Below are positions 1-10,893 of a stretch of 64,000 nt of DNA, in pieces. The position numbers were made by a program, and so were the translations under genes. The notes beneath the pieces were generated by a model. That model was not told where the DNA came from. It made no database searches and was given only the letters and a program-made list of their open reading frames with translations. The DNA is taken from contig NZ_FOZJ01000001.1 of assembly GCF_900114345.1 (NCBI RefSeq), positions 62,001-126,000 on the forward strand, written 5' to 3'. Every line of letters starts with the position of its first letter. Position 1 is the stretch's first letter. Source of the DNA: Microbacterium sp. cf046 (GTDB lineage: Bacteria > Actinomycetota > Actinomycetes > Actinomycetales > Microbacteriaceae).

Positions 1-1
1 T

Positions 2-655
2 GAGATCTGGGAGGGCCTGCATTTCGTCTTCACAGAGAAGCTGCTCCGGCGCATCGTCGGCACGACCGGCATGTCCAACTTCTTCAACATCATCTCGATG
101 ACGATGCTGCCGATCTTCATACTCCGTGAGCTCGGTCTGAGCCCCGCTTCGATGGGTGTGATCTTCTCGCTTGGAGCCGTCGGAGGGCTCGTCGGCGCGA
201 TCGCAACCCCGCACATCGTGCGACGACTCGGCGAGGCGAGATCGATTCCGATCAGCTCGATCGCATTCAGCGTCGTCGCCGTATTCCTGCCGGTCGCCGC
301 GATGGTTCCCGCGATCGCCTTTCCCCTCCTCGTGGCGCAGGGCTTCGTCGGCAGCTTCACCGTGCTCCTCTACAACATCACCCAGGTCACCTTCCGCCAG
401 CGCATCACTCCACCGCGACTGCTCGGTCGGATGAACGCGTCGGTGCGCTTCGTGGTGTGGGGGGTGATGCCGATCGCAGCTCTCCTGTCCGGCCTCCTCG
501 GGACGTGGTTGGGCGTCGTCGCGACGATGTGGATCGGCGCCATCGGCGAGCTGTTCTCGGCGCTGTTCGTGGTCACCGGCCCCTTCTGGTCGATGCGGGA
601 CCTCCCCGGCGCGGAGCCTTCCGCCCCCGAGCCGGAGCGGACACGCGAGGACTGA
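2..655 (+). CDS. MFS transporter, C-terminal part
   Basis: The gene begins upstream of the window; the frame is open from base 2 to the TGA at 653-655, giving about 217 residues. It shows alternating hydrophobic helices, a cytoplasmic loop with RRLGEARS that resembles the MFS loop motif, and a charged hydrophilic tail. It is probably an exporter of the major facilitator superfamily. It ends 48 bases before the type III polyketide synthase on the same strand, so it may export that pathway's product. That link is inferred from position only, and the substrate is unknown. Confidence 0.8.
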   Translation, partial: EIWEGLHFVFTEKLLRRIVGTTGMSNFFNIISMTMLPIFILRELGLSPASMGVIFSLGAVGGLVGAIATPHIVRRLGEARSIPISSIAFSVVAVFLPVAAMVPAIAFPLLVAQGFVGSFTVLLYNITQVTFRQRITPPRLLGRMNASVRFVVWGVMPIAALLSGLLGTWLGVVATMWIGAIGELFSALFVVTGPFWSMRDLPGAEPSAPEPERTRED

Positions 656-703
656 TCGCACAACCCCTTCGCGTCTGCGGCCTGGGCGGCATATCGTGAC
701 AGC

Positions 704-1837
704 ATGACCGCACGCATCCTGTCGATCGGCACCGCGACTCCGCCGACCGTGATCACGCAGGATCGCGTCCGCGATTTCTTCGCCCGGCAGCCCGATGCGG
801 ACCGGCTCACACAGCGACTCATCCGCGCCACGTTCGACGCCGCTGAGATCGAGCGGCGCTACACGGTGCTCCCGGAACTGGGCGAAGCCGGAAGCGACGG
901 CATCTTCATCGACGCTCAGGGCGTCCTTCGCTCCCCCGGCACCGCCCTGCGAAACGCCGAGTACATCCGGCAGGCGCCGGACCTCTCCCGTCAGGCCGCT
1001 CAGGCGGCGCTCGAGGAGGCCGGGGTTGCGGCATCCGAGATCACGCACGTCGTGACCGCGTCGTGCACCGGCTGCTTCGCTCCCGGCCCCGACTTCCGTC
1101 TCGTGCGCGACCTGGGCCTGGCCGACTCGACCGAGCGGTATCACCTCGGCTTCATCGGGTGCGCCGCGGCCTTTCCTGCGCTCCGCGCCGCAGCGCGCTT
1201 CTGCGCCGCGCAGCCCGACGCGGTCGTGCTGGTGGTGTGCACGGAGCTGTGCAGCCTGCACATCCGCCCGAGCAGCTCGCCCGACCAGATCGTCGCGTCC
1301 TCCGTCTTCGCGGACGGCTCGGCCGCCGCGATCGTCACCGCCGGTTCCGTGCAGCGAGGCGGGCTCGACCTCGAGCGATTCGGCACGACGCTCACGAGCG
1401 AGGGCGAGCAGGACATGGCGTGGACGATCGGCGACGACGGCTTCGAGATGGTGCTCACCGGCGAGGTCCCGCGCATCATCGGGCGCGAGATCCGCGGCGC
1501 AGTCGACGGCTTCCTCGACGGCAATGTCCCCGATGTGTGGGCGGTGCACCCGGGAGGGCGCAGCATCCTGGATCGGGTGCAGTCCGGGCTGGAGCTCGCG
1601 CCGGACGCGCTCGCCACGTCCCGTGCGGTCCTGCGCGACTACGGCAACATGTCCAGCGCGACCGTCATGTTCATCCTCCGCGAGACGCTGCACGACGACA
1701 CGATCGCCGCGGGCGCGACGATCGCCGGGCTCGCGTTCGGACCCGGTCTGACCGTCGAATCGGCGCTGTTGACCAAGCGAACCGCGGCCGTGAGCCCCGC
1801 CTCCGGCCATGACCGTCACCTGGCAGTCGCGGGGTGA
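704..1837 (+). CDS. type III polyketide synthase
   Basis: This 377-residue protein has the chalcone/stilbene synthase fold signature. The expected catalytic triad is visible: Cys153 in IGCAAAFPAL, His282 in AVHPGG and Asn315 in DYGNMSSA. A further CTGCFAPGPD segment at 121-130 matches the conserved region ahead of the active site. Such enzymes condense an acyl-CoA starter with malonyl-CoA into alkylresorcinols, alkylpyrones or naphthalenes; starter and product cannot be read from the sequence. The following methyltransferase overlaps its stop by four bases and a flavin hydroxylase follows, a layout like the srsABC phenolic-lipid operon of Streptomyces. Confidence 0.92.
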   Translation: MTARILSIGTATPPTVITQDRVRDFFARQPDADRLTQRLIRATFDAAEIERRYTVLPELGEAGSDGIFIDAQGVLRSPGTALRNAEYIRQAPDLSRQAAQAALEEAGVAASEITHVVTASCTGCFAPGPDFRLVRDLGLADSTERYHLGFIGCAAAFPALRAAARFCAAQPDAVVLVVCTELCSLHIRPSSSPDQIVASSVFADGSAAAIVTAGSVQRGGLDLERFGTTLTSEGEQDMAWTIGDDGFEMVLTGEVPRIIGREIRGAVDGFLDGNVPDVWAVHPGGRSILDRVQSGLELAPDALATSRAVLRDYGNMSSATVMFILRETLHDDTIAAGATIAGLAFGPGLTVESALLTKRTAAVSPASGHDRHLAVAG

Positions 1838-2535
1838 GTCTCGCCGAACGGGATGTCGCCCTGCGCGAGCTCATGGACGACCCGGAGTGCGACCCCGAGC
1901 TCCTGCGTGCCACCCTGCGCCGGTTCGACACGATCAACCGCGTGGTGTCGGGGTGGGGGCACATCTATCGCTCCCGCATCCGGCCGTACCTGTCCGCGCT
2001 GGATCGACCGGCGCGTGTTCTCGATCTCGGATGCGGCGGCGGTGACGTCATGACCCACCTCGCCGGGCGGGCCGAACGCGACGGGCTGCGAGCCGAGTGG
2101 ATCGGGGTCGATCCCGATCCACGGGCGATCGAGGTCGCAACCGCACGCGACGCACCGACGAGCGTGCGGTTCGTGTGCACCGACAGCTCACGGCTGCTCG
2201 CCGACGGCGAGCGCTTCGACCTGGTGCTCTCCAACCACGTGCTGCATCACCTCTCCCCGGACGACCTCGACGTGTTCACCGACGAGTCCCGGCGGCTGTC
2301 GCAGGGCCTCGTGATGCACGGCGACATCGAACGCGGCCGCGTCGCCTACGGGCTGTACACGGTGTGGATCACCCCGTTCGCGCCGGGCACGTTCCTGCGC
2401 ACCGACGGTCTGCGCTCGATCCGCCGCAGCTACCGGCAGGCCGAACTCGCCGACGTGCTCGGTTCGCCGTGGCGCATCGAGCGGCCATTCCCGTTCCGCG
2501 TGCTGGCGGTCGCCCCCGGACTCGCCGGTGACTGA
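1834..2535 (+). CDS. class I SAM-dependent methyltransferase
   Basis: The 233-residue protein carries SAM-binding motif I (LDLGCGGGD, residues 63-71) and an acidic motif about 25 residues later (GVDPDP). The GTG start at 1834 overlaps the polyketide synthase stop (GTGA), which indicates translational coupling. The likely role is O- or C-methylation of the polyketide phenol, by analogy with SrsB-type enzymes. That assignment is inferred from the neighbours. The family also contains many unrelated small-molecule methyltransferases. Confidence 0.85.
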   Translation: MSLAERDVALRELMDDPECDPELLRATLRRFDTINRVVSGWGHIYRSRIRPYLSALDRPARVLDLGCGGGDVMTHLAGRAERDGLRAEWIGVDPDPRAIEVATARDAPTSVRFVCTDSSRLLADGERFDLVLSNHVLHHLSPDDLDVFTDESRRLSQGLVMHGDIERGRVAYGLYTVWITPFAPGTFLRTDGLRSIRRSYRQAELADVLGSPWRIERPFPFRVLAVAPGLAGD

Positions 2536-3673
2536 CGTCGTCGTGGTGGGCGCCGGCCCGGTCGGTGCCCTGCTCGCGGCGGAGCTGGTGCGGCACGGCG
2601 TCGACGTGCGCCTCCTCGAACGGCGCGTCACGCCGGGACTCGGGACCAGGGCGATCGGCGTGCACGCGCCGGTCCTCGCCGCGCTGGAGGAGTCCGGAAT
2701 CACCGAGCGACTGCTCGAGAACGCCCTGCGGGTGCCGCGCGGCGAGGCGCGGTCGGGCGATCATGTCCTCGGAATCGTGCGCTTCGATCGGCTCTCCGCG
2801 CGCTTCCCGTTCGTGGCCACACTGCCTCAGGCCGACACTGAGGCGGTGCTCGCCGACGTCTCACCCGCAGCCGAGCGCGGCGCGGAGGTGACGTCCGTGC
2901 GCGTACGCGGAACCGAGGTGGATCTCGAGGTGAACCGCACGGACGGCACGGCCGTGGAGGTCACCGCGCCGATCGTCGTGCTCGCGGGCGGGTGGACGGC
3001 GCGACCGCTCGTGTACCGCGATGTTCCCACCACGACGTACCCGGATCGCTACCTCATGTCGGACATCGTGGTCGGCGATCGACCGGACGCCGACACCGCG
3101 ATCGTGAACCTCGCGCCCGGTGGCGTGCTCGAGTCGTTCCCGCTCCCCGGCTCGATGCGCCGCGTCGTCGCGTGGGATGCCGCCGCCGAGCCCGCGGTCG
3201 ACCTCGCGTCGGTGCGGGTGCAGCGACTGCAGGCCGCGCTGCGCGCCCGAGGCGAGGCATCCGTCGCCGACGCCGTCGAGACCGCGACCGCGTTCGGCGT
3301 GCGACGCGTCTGCGCGCCCCGGCTGCGCCGCGGACGCCTGTTCGTCATCGGCGACACCGCGCACGAGGTCAGCCCGATCGGCGGGCAGGGCATGAACCTC
3401 GGCCTGCTCGACGCTGCGGGACTCGCGCCGCTCCTGGCCCGATGGGTGCACGAGGGGACGGCGCCCGAAGCCGCCCTGGCGGCGTGGGAGCAGCGCCGCG
3501 TCCGCTCGGCGACGCGCGCCGGCCGTCTCGCGGCCGTGAACACCGTGCTCGGCAGACCCCGGCGCGGCGTCACCGACCTCGCGCGGCGCGCGATCGTGCG
3601 CGGGATGCTGATGCCTCCGCTCGGCCGTGGCTTCGCCTGGGCGTACGCGATGGGGCTGGACGCCGGCCCCTGA
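2528..3673 (+). CDS. FAD-dependent monooxygenase (aromatic hydroxylase type)
   Basis: This 381-residue flavoprotein starts with the dinucleotide-binding fold VVVGAGPVGALLA and has the second FAD motif GDTAHEVSPIGGQGMNLG near residue 275, typical of p-hydroxybenzoate-hydroxylase-type enzymes. The GTG start overlaps the methyltransferase by eight bases. It probably hydroxylates the methylated polyketide or oxidises it to a quinone, as SrsC does in the streptomycete pathway. The reaction is inferred from context. Its stop is followed directly by a hairpin shared with the convergent prenyltransferase gene. Confidence 0.88.
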   Translation: MTDVVVVGAGPVGALLAAELVRHGVDVRLLERRVTPGLGTRAIGVHAPVLAALEESGITERLLENALRVPRGEARSGDHVLGIVRFDRLSARFPFVATLPQADTEAVLADVSPAAERGAEVTSVRVRGTEVDLEVNRTDGTAVEVTAPIVVLAGGWTARPLVYRDVPTTTYPDRYLMSDIVVGDRPDADTAIVNLAPGGVLESFPLPGSMRRVVAWDAAAEPAVDLASVRVQRLQAALRARGEASVADAVETATAFGVRRVCAPRLRRGRLFVIGDTAHEVSPIGGQGMNLGLLDAAGLAPLLARWVHEGTAPEAALAAWEQRRVRSATRAGRLAAVNTVLGRPRRGVTDLARRAIVRGMLMPPLGRGFAWAYAMGLDAGP

Positions 3674-3694
3674 GCCCGGTGCCCCACCGGGCTC
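3672..3694. terminator. bidirectional hairpin terminator
   Basis: GAGCCCGGT and ACCGGGCTC form a perfect 9-bp stem around the loop GCCCC. It lies exactly between the convergent monooxygenase and UbiA genes, so it can stop transcription from both sides. No T-tract follows, which is common in actinobacteria. Confidence 0.7.
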
Positions 3695-3707
3695 GCGAGC
3701 GGGGCAG

Positions 3708-4577
3708 TCAGGCGCCCAGCGCCTGGCCCGTTGCGGCGAGCTGCACGCACAGGAGCAGCGACGCGAGCATCACGAGCCGGAAGACCCAGCGGCCCGGCGG
3801 CCGCACGAGTGCGAGCACGAGTCCGGCGATCGCGATCACCACGACGCCCGTGAACGCGATGATTCCGAGCACGCTGATCGCGGCATCCGGCCCGAGCAGC
3901 ACTGCGATCGCACCGACGACGAGGGCGACCGCCGCGATCACGGCCGAGGCACGACGCCCGAGCCGATGCGGAAGCCCGCGCACGCCGGTCTGGGCGTCGT
4001 CCTCCAGGTCGGGCAGCACATTCGTCAGATGGATCGCCACGCCGAGCGCGGCTCCCGCGACCCACGCCCACGCCGCGGCGACGGCCGGCGGATCGGCCGA
4101 GAGCGTCACCAACGAGGGCAGCAGGCCGAAGCTGACCATGAACGGCAGCACCGAGACTGGCGTCGACTTGAGCCCGGCGTTGTACGCCCACGCCGAGCCC
4201 AGCGCGACCAGGTGCGCCAGCCCCATCGCCCAGCTCAGCACGCACGAGAGCACGAGCGAGAGCACGAGCGCGCCGGATGCCGCGACCCACGCCATGCGGA
4301 GCGATACCTCGCCGCGCGCGATCGGCTTGTCGGTGCGCGCGGTGGCCCGGTCGCGAGGCGCGTCGATCGCATCGTTCGAGATGCCGACCGACAACTGTCC
4401 GAGCAGGATCGCGAGTCCCAGCACCGCGATCCGCCACGGTTCGAGACCGGTCGCGATCCCGAGCGTGATCGCGACCGCGGTGACCACGACGCTCGGCCCC
4501 GGATGCGACGAGCGCCACAGCGCGACGATGGGGGACGGATGCCGCCCGCTGCGCGTCTCGCCCACGGCCCCGCTCAC
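3708..4577 (-). CDS. UbiA-family prenyltransferase
   Basis: This integral membrane protein of about 289 residues has the first aspartate-rich UbiA motif NDAIDAPRD at residues 68-76 and a second acidic motif LPDLEDDAQ in a later loop; both bind Mg2+-prenyl diphosphate. I chose the GTG at 4577, four bases after the upstream stop; a second GTG four codons later is possible. It is convergent with the type III polyketide operon, so a prenylated phenol or quinone is an attractive product. The acceptor and prenyl chain length are unknown, and a general quinone role cannot be excluded. Confidence 0.87.
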   Translation of the reverse strand: MSGAVGETRSGRHPSPIVALWRSSHPGPSVVVTAVAITLGIATGLEPWRIAVLGLAILLGQLSVGISNDAIDAPRDRATARTDKPIARGEVSLRMAWVAASGALVLSLVLSCVLSWAMGLAHLVALGSAWAYNAGLKSTPVSVLPFMVSFGLLPSLVTLSADPPAVAAAWAWVAGAALGVAIHLTNVLPDLEDDAQTGVRGLPHRLGRRASAVIAAVALVVGAIAVLLGPDAAISVLGIIAFTGVVVIAIAGLVLALVRPPGRWVFRLVMLASLLLCVQLAATGQALGA

Positions 4578-4581
4578 CGGA

Positions 4582-5052
4582 TCACGCGTCGAAGGGACGG
4601 CGCCAGCGCGCGATGCCGATGATCGCGAGCACGACGGTCGCCAGATACGCGAGTCCGATCGCGATGGCGGCGACGGTGAAGATCGCCTGGGACGTCTCGT
4701 ATGTGATCCCGCCACCCGTCCAGGTCGTGAGCGCGGAATCGAGGTGGCCGCTGTCGCCCGAATCGGGAACCGTCAGCGACGCGAGCAGGAACGCTGCCCA
4801 GAGCACGAAGCTCGCGATGTCGTAGGCGAAGCGGGTCGCCTTGCCTCGTCGCACCGTCCGGTCGAACAGGGTCATGATCGGCGGCACGAGCAGGATCGCG
4901 ACGACGAACAGGCCGTAGACGAACCCGATGATCCCCATCCAGCCGAGCTGAGCGCCGACCAGCCCGCGGCCGAGGAAGAAGAACACCGGCAGCAGCGCGG
5001 CGGCCACCCACTGGGCGACGAACACGAAACGGCCGGAGCGCGCGATATGCAT
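4582..5052 (-). CDS. four-helix membrane protein of unknown function
   Basis: The 156-residue protein begins MHIARSGRF and has about four hydrophobic helices joined by short loops with basic stretches (TVRRGKATR). No family was recognised. The ATG at 5052 was chosen because the longer frame upstream has no membrane-protein character and runs into clpB. It sits four bases before the UbiA start, so the two are probably cotranscribed. Confidence 0.75.
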   Translation of the reverse strand: MHIARSGRFVFVAQWVAAALLPVFFFLGRGLVGAQLGWMGIIGFVYGLFVVAILLVPPIMTLFDRTVRRGKATRFAYDIASFVLWAAFLLASLTVPDSGDSGHLDSALTTWTGGGITYETSQAIFTVAAIAIGLAYLATVVLAIIGIARWRRPFDA

Positions 5053-5071
5053 GCCCCGACCGTATCGCGAG

Positions 5072-5144
5072 GGTTTCGTTTCGGCCGGTCGCTGCGCCCG
5101 TCGAATCGCATCCCGGCTGTTGAGCGAGCCGAGCGAGACGAACG
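5072..5144. repeat. degenerate palindromic element
   Basis: A GTTTCGTTTCGG arm near 5073 and a CGAGCGAGACGAAC arm near 5131-5144 form an imperfect inverted repeat around a GC-rich centre. It resembles the perfect CGTTTCGTCTCG/CGAGACGAAACG element inside cysN at 40638-40683. It fills most of the gap between clpB and the membrane protein gene. Confidence 0.5.
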
Positions 5145-5162
5145 CCGACCGCCCCGGGTTGC

Positions 5163-7367
<2,205 letters not shown>

Positions 7368-7402
7368 GTGTCTCCTGAAGTCTGGTTCCAGCTCCCGATA
7401 AA

Positions 7403-7423
7403 GTTGAGCCGTGTTGACTCAAG
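7403..7423 (-). promoter_or_regulatory. HspR operator (HAIR element) of clpB
   Basis: GTTGAGC-N7-ACTCAAG matches the actinobacterial HAIR consensus CTTGAGT-N7-ACTCAAG at 12 of 14 half-site positions. It lies about 35 bases upstream of the clpB start and touches the predicted -10 box, as expected for repression by HspR. Confidence 0.85.
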
Positions 7424-7450
7424 TTTAGCAGAGAGCGGATGCCGCGGCAA
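7422..7450 (-). promoter_or_regulatory. clpB promoter
   Basis: Read on the minus strand, TTGCCG (7450-7445) and TAAACT (7427-7422) form -35 and -10 boxes with a 17-base spacer. The -10 overlaps the end of the HAIR operator, which explains how HspR would block it. Confidence 0.6.
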
Positions 7451-7548
7451 CGGCGCGCGGCAACGCATCCGGCGCAGTCCTAAAACTGCGTTCGCGTAGC
7501 GCTGCCTCCAAGAGGGGACGACGAACTGCGTGATTCGGCGTCAGCCGA

Positions 7549-9003
7549 TCACGGCGCGCGGCCGCCGGGCTCGTCCGGTGGCGTCGGCGACGGCGCGGGC
7601 ACGGTGGGCTCGGGCTCCGGTGTGGGTTCGGGCGTCGGGGACGGCTCCATCGTCGGCTCAGGGGCCGGACTCGGCGTGGGATCAGGGGTGAGAGTCGGCG
7701 CAGGAGTGCTCGCCGGCGGTGCGGCAGTGGGGCTGGGATTCGTCGGCGCCGGGGCCAGGACAGGGGTCGACGGCGTGGCGGAGTCCGGCGCCTCGCGGCT
7801 CACGGGCTCAGTCGGCGAATCGGGTGCAATCGGATCCGCGGCTGTCGGCGGCGGTACCGCATCGGGCGTCGGTTGAGGGGTCACCGAGGGAGTCGGAGTG
7901 CTGGTGCCACTCGAGGCCCGCTCGGCCGTCGATGAAAGGTCGGCTGCGGGAGGATCGGTCTCGCCGCCCGAGGGTGCGACACTGCCGATCGCGAACGCAC
8001 CGGCGACGGCGGCGCCACTGACGAGCGCGGCTGCTCCGACCCCGATGGCGGCGAGCCACGCGGGCCGCCGATACCACGCGGGAGCAGCGACGCGCACGGG
8101 CGGAGCCGCCACGACAGGCGCGGCGGGCAGCTGCGCGATCTCCTCACGCCCGAGGGCGAGCGCCGCACCCGCGGCGGTCGCCCAGCCCGGATGCGGGTCG
8201 GTCTCAATCGGATCACCGAATCGCGCGGCCAGGAGTCTGCTGAAGTCGCCGAGACGATCGGATGCCCCGCTCAGCACGATCGCGTCGATCATGTCGATCT
8301 CCACGCCGGCCGCGCTCAGTGCGAGGGCGACGGAGTCGACGGCGCGTGCGTCGACGGCGTCGTCTTGAGCTCCACTCGGCGAGATCGGACTGTGGATCGG
8401 CGGGCTGATCTGCCGCGACCGGGTGCCCGGCATCTGGCGCACGAACGCCGCCTGAAGCGCGTGGTCGTCGACATCGCAGACGACCAGGGTCAGGTCGGGG
8501 TTCGAAGGATCGGTCCGGGCATATCGGCTCGCCAGCGCCTCGGGCGCCGTGATCAACTCGACCGCGGTGCGTCCGTCACGGTCGAATGCCTCTGCGACAG
8601 CATCCACCTGCGTTTCGACCCACCACGCCGGGATCACCGCCCAGATACCGGCTGGCTGGGCACCTCGGCTCGAGGCCACGCGCTGCGCCACATTGTCGAC
8701 GGTCCACGCGTAGAGGTCCGCTGCCGCAAAGCGTTCGCCGTCGATCGTCTGAACGGCTGCCGGGTCGCCGACGCCCGGGACGAAGTCGCGGATCAGGCGG
8801 CTGGGCTCGGCGTCGCCGCGTGCGATCGCCTCCTCGCCGAAGAACAGCCGGTCGGGAGCGACGTAGACCGCCGTGGGCATCGCTGATCCTGAGCCGAGCA
8901 GGATCGGCTGCGTTCGGATCGCGTCGCTTCGGGAGCCCTCGGCGGCAGCGGCGGCGGTGATGTCGCCGCGAACGTCGATTGCCAGGTAGTAGGGCGAACT
9001 CAT
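7549..9003 (-). CDS. degenerate Hsp70-like protein with membrane anchor and Pro/Thr-rich tail
   Basis: The 484-residue protein has an N-terminal actin-like/Hsp70 fold (about 1-290), one transmembrane helix (about 314-341) and a low-complexity P/T/S/E tail (345-484). Positions matching Hsp70 motifs are recognisable but altered: AIDVRGDITAA replaces the phosphate-1 loop, LVVCDVDDHALQ replaces DLGGGTFD, and VLSGASDRLGDF matches the adenosine motif. ATP hydrolysis is therefore doubtful. The ATG at 9003 follows a strong GGGGAGG ribosome site. The tail is predicted to lie outside the cell. Its place next to clpB is suggestive, but the function is unknown. Confidence 0.75.
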   Translation of the reverse strand: MSSPYYLAIDVRGDITAAAAAEGSRSDAIRTQPILLGSGSAMPTAVYVAPDRLFFGEEAIARGDAEPSRLIRDFVPGVGDPAAVQTIDGERFAAADLYAWTVDNVAQRVASSRGAQPAGIWAVIPAWWVETQVDAVAEAFDRDGRTAVELITAPEALASRYARTDPSNPDLTLVVCDVDDHALQAAFVRQMPGTRSRQISPPIHSPISPSGAQDDAVDARAVDSVALALSAAGVEIDMIDAIVLSGASDRLGDFSRLLAARFGDPIETDPHPGWATAAGAALALGREEIAQLPAAPVVAAPPVRVAAPAWYRRPAWLAAIGVGAAALVSGAAVAGAFAIGSVAPSGGETDPPAADLSSTAERASSGTSTPTPSVTPQPTPDAVPPPTAADPIAPDSPTEPVSREAPDSATPSTPVLAPAPTNPSPTAAPPASTPAPTLTPDPTPSPAPEPTMEPSPTPEPTPEPEPTVPAPSPTPPDEPGGRAP

Positions 9004-9170
9004 GTCCAGGCCTCCCCCCCCCAATGGGTTGGACCGAGTCAGGTCGTCAGTCGCCCCATGACGCTCGAGGGACCACGGTCCGAGCAGTCTAGGAGCGCAG
9101 ATCGCGTGACCGACGGTGCGAAATCAAGAGTTAACACCCTCGACACCGGCCCGCGACGAACCGCGTCGCC

Positions 9171-10847
9171 TCAGCGCCGCCGGCGCTGCTCCTCGAGCGC
9201 GTCGGAGTAGGCCTGCCGCACCGTTTCGCCGATCCACTCCGTGCTGCGGTACACGTTGCCCTCGCCGAGCTCGGCCGCGAAGCCGCTCGATTCGATCTGA
9301 TCGAGCACGAGCTTCTCGCTGATCACGAGCTTGAGCGAAGCATCCGCATCATTCAGGTCGTGCGCATATCGTCGCAGCACCTCGATCAGCGACAGGCCGA
9401 TCTGATCGGTTCCACGCAGGCGGATGATCACGACGGCACCCTCGGACTCGCGGCTGACCACGGGGAGCTGATGCTCGAAGATCGGCGCACTCGCGAAGAA
9501 GAGGCTTCCGTACGGCTGGAGGATCACGACCGCACCCGCGGGAATCGTCGGCACCGGCTCGCTCTCGCGGATCCGGCCGCCCTCCAGCACGTGCACCTGC
9601 CGGACACGCACGCGATTGGACTGCTGCGCGACGAACAGGATGATGCCCAGCCCGACGCCGACCAGCACCGCGAACTGGAGCGGGATGACCAGTGTCAGAC
9701 CGAACGTGACCGCCATGATCGCCGTCGGAAGCGGTCCGCTCTTGATGACCGAATACACCCGGCTCGGCTTGATCGCGCCGATGCCGATCACGATCAGCAG
9801 GCCGGCGAGCGCAGGCATCGCCACGAACCCGACGAGATCGGACGCCACCAGGATCACCAGAGCCATCACGGCGCCGGCGATGATGAACACGAGCCGCGTC
9901 CTGGCGCCCGCAGCGACGATGAGCGACGAGCCCGACATCGACCCGCCCACCGGCATCCCCTGGAAGAAGCCGGCCGCGATGTTGCCCGCGCCCTGCCCGA
10001 TGAAGTCCCGCGAGGTGTCCGCGGGCTTGCCGTCGGGCGTCGGAAGGCTCGCCGACACGGCAGCGCCCTGGATGACCCCGACGAACGCGAGCGAGAACGC
10101 GGGCAGGAGCAGGAACGGCACATCCACGATGTTCGGCAGCACGGGGGCGGGCAGGCCACGCGGCACCTCGACGATGTCATCGAGGAGCAGCACAGGCGTG
10201 GCCAGCCAGATGTTCAGGAGCACCGCGAGACCGGAGCCGAGCACCACCGCGATCACGAGGCCGAGCGAGCCGACCGGCGTGAAGCGGAACAGGTAGATCA
10301 AGCCGATCACGAGCAGCCCGACGGTCACCGACGCCAGGCTCCACTGCGGCACGTGCAGCAGCAGGTCGAACAGCTTCGTCAGGCGGTTGGTCCCCTTCGA
10401 GTCGAATCCGGTGAAGTTCGACAACTGCCCGAGGATGATGTTCACCCCGACCGCCGTGAGGAATCCGGTCATGACGGCGGTGGGGACGAACCTGACGAGG
10501 CGCCCGCCGCCCAGCAGACCCGCGATGATCATGACGATGCCGGTCATGATCGCCAGCGTGTACAGCGCCCGGTCGGGGTCGGCACGGCTCTGCAGGTCGG
10601 AGTCCGAGACGATCAGGGCCATCGCCCCGGTCGCCTGAACGGCCATGAACGTGCTGCTGGTCAGGAAGGTCGCCCCGACCATGCCGAACAGGTACGCATA
10701 CAGTCCGGCGAGCGGGTTGATCCCCGCGAGCAGGCCGGCGGCGAGGCCGTCGGGAACGGCTTCCACACCGAGAACCAGGCCCGCGACGGCATCCTTGCCG
10801 ATCGTCTTTCGGGAGAAGAGCTTCCGGAGGGCCGCGCGCACGCTCAC
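9171..10847 (-). CDS. SulP-family anion transporter with STAS domain
   Basis: This 558-residue SLC26/SulP protein has about 12-14 membrane helices, with a SulP-like opening (VEAVPDGLAAGLLAGINPLAGLY, residues about 29-51) and a cytoplasmic STAS domain from about residue 430. The family moves sulfate, bicarbonate or other anions. The variant GVEAVPDGLA, where many members have an IPQ-type motif, places it in the subgroup often annotated as sulfate permease or MFS superfamily sulfate transporter. The substrate is not determinable. It is a single gene and is not near the sulfur operon. Confidence 0.88.
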   Translation of the reverse strand: MSVRAALRKLFSRKTIGKDAVAGLVLGVEAVPDGLAAGLLAGINPLAGLYAYLFGMVGATFLTSSTFMAVQATGAMALIVSDSDLQSRADPDRALYTLAIMTGIVMIIAGLLGGGRLVRFVPTAVMTGFLTAVGVNIILGQLSNFTGFDSKGTNRLTKLFDLLLHVPQWSLASVTVGLLVIGLIYLFRFTPVGSLGLVIAVVLGSGLAVLLNIWLATPVLLLDDIVEVPRGLPAPVLPNIVDVPFLLLPAFSLAFVGVIQGAAVSASLPTPDGKPADTSRDFIGQGAGNIAAGFFQGMPVGGSMSGSSLIVAAGARTRLVFIIAGAVMALVILVASDLVGFVAMPALAGLLIVIGIGAIKPSRVYSVIKSGPLPTAIMAVTFGLTLVIPLQFAVLVGVGLGIILFVAQQSNRVRVRQVHVLEGGRIRESEPVPTIPAGAVVILQPYGSLFFASAPIFEHQLPVVSRESEGAVVIIRLRGTDQIGLSLIEVLRRYAHDLNDADASLKLVISEKLVLDQIESSGFAAELGEGNVYRSTEWIGETVRQAYSDALEEQRRRR

Positions 10848-10893
10848 ACGCTATCGAAGCGCGCCGTGGCGCGTGCGCTGATCGGTGCGCGAC

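Noticed and set aside
7437..7470. GGATGC/GCATCC inverted repeat upstream of clpB as a terminator for a rightward gene
   Set aside because: Six-base arms around a long centre, and no plus-strand gene ends there; likely the common GGATGCC word.
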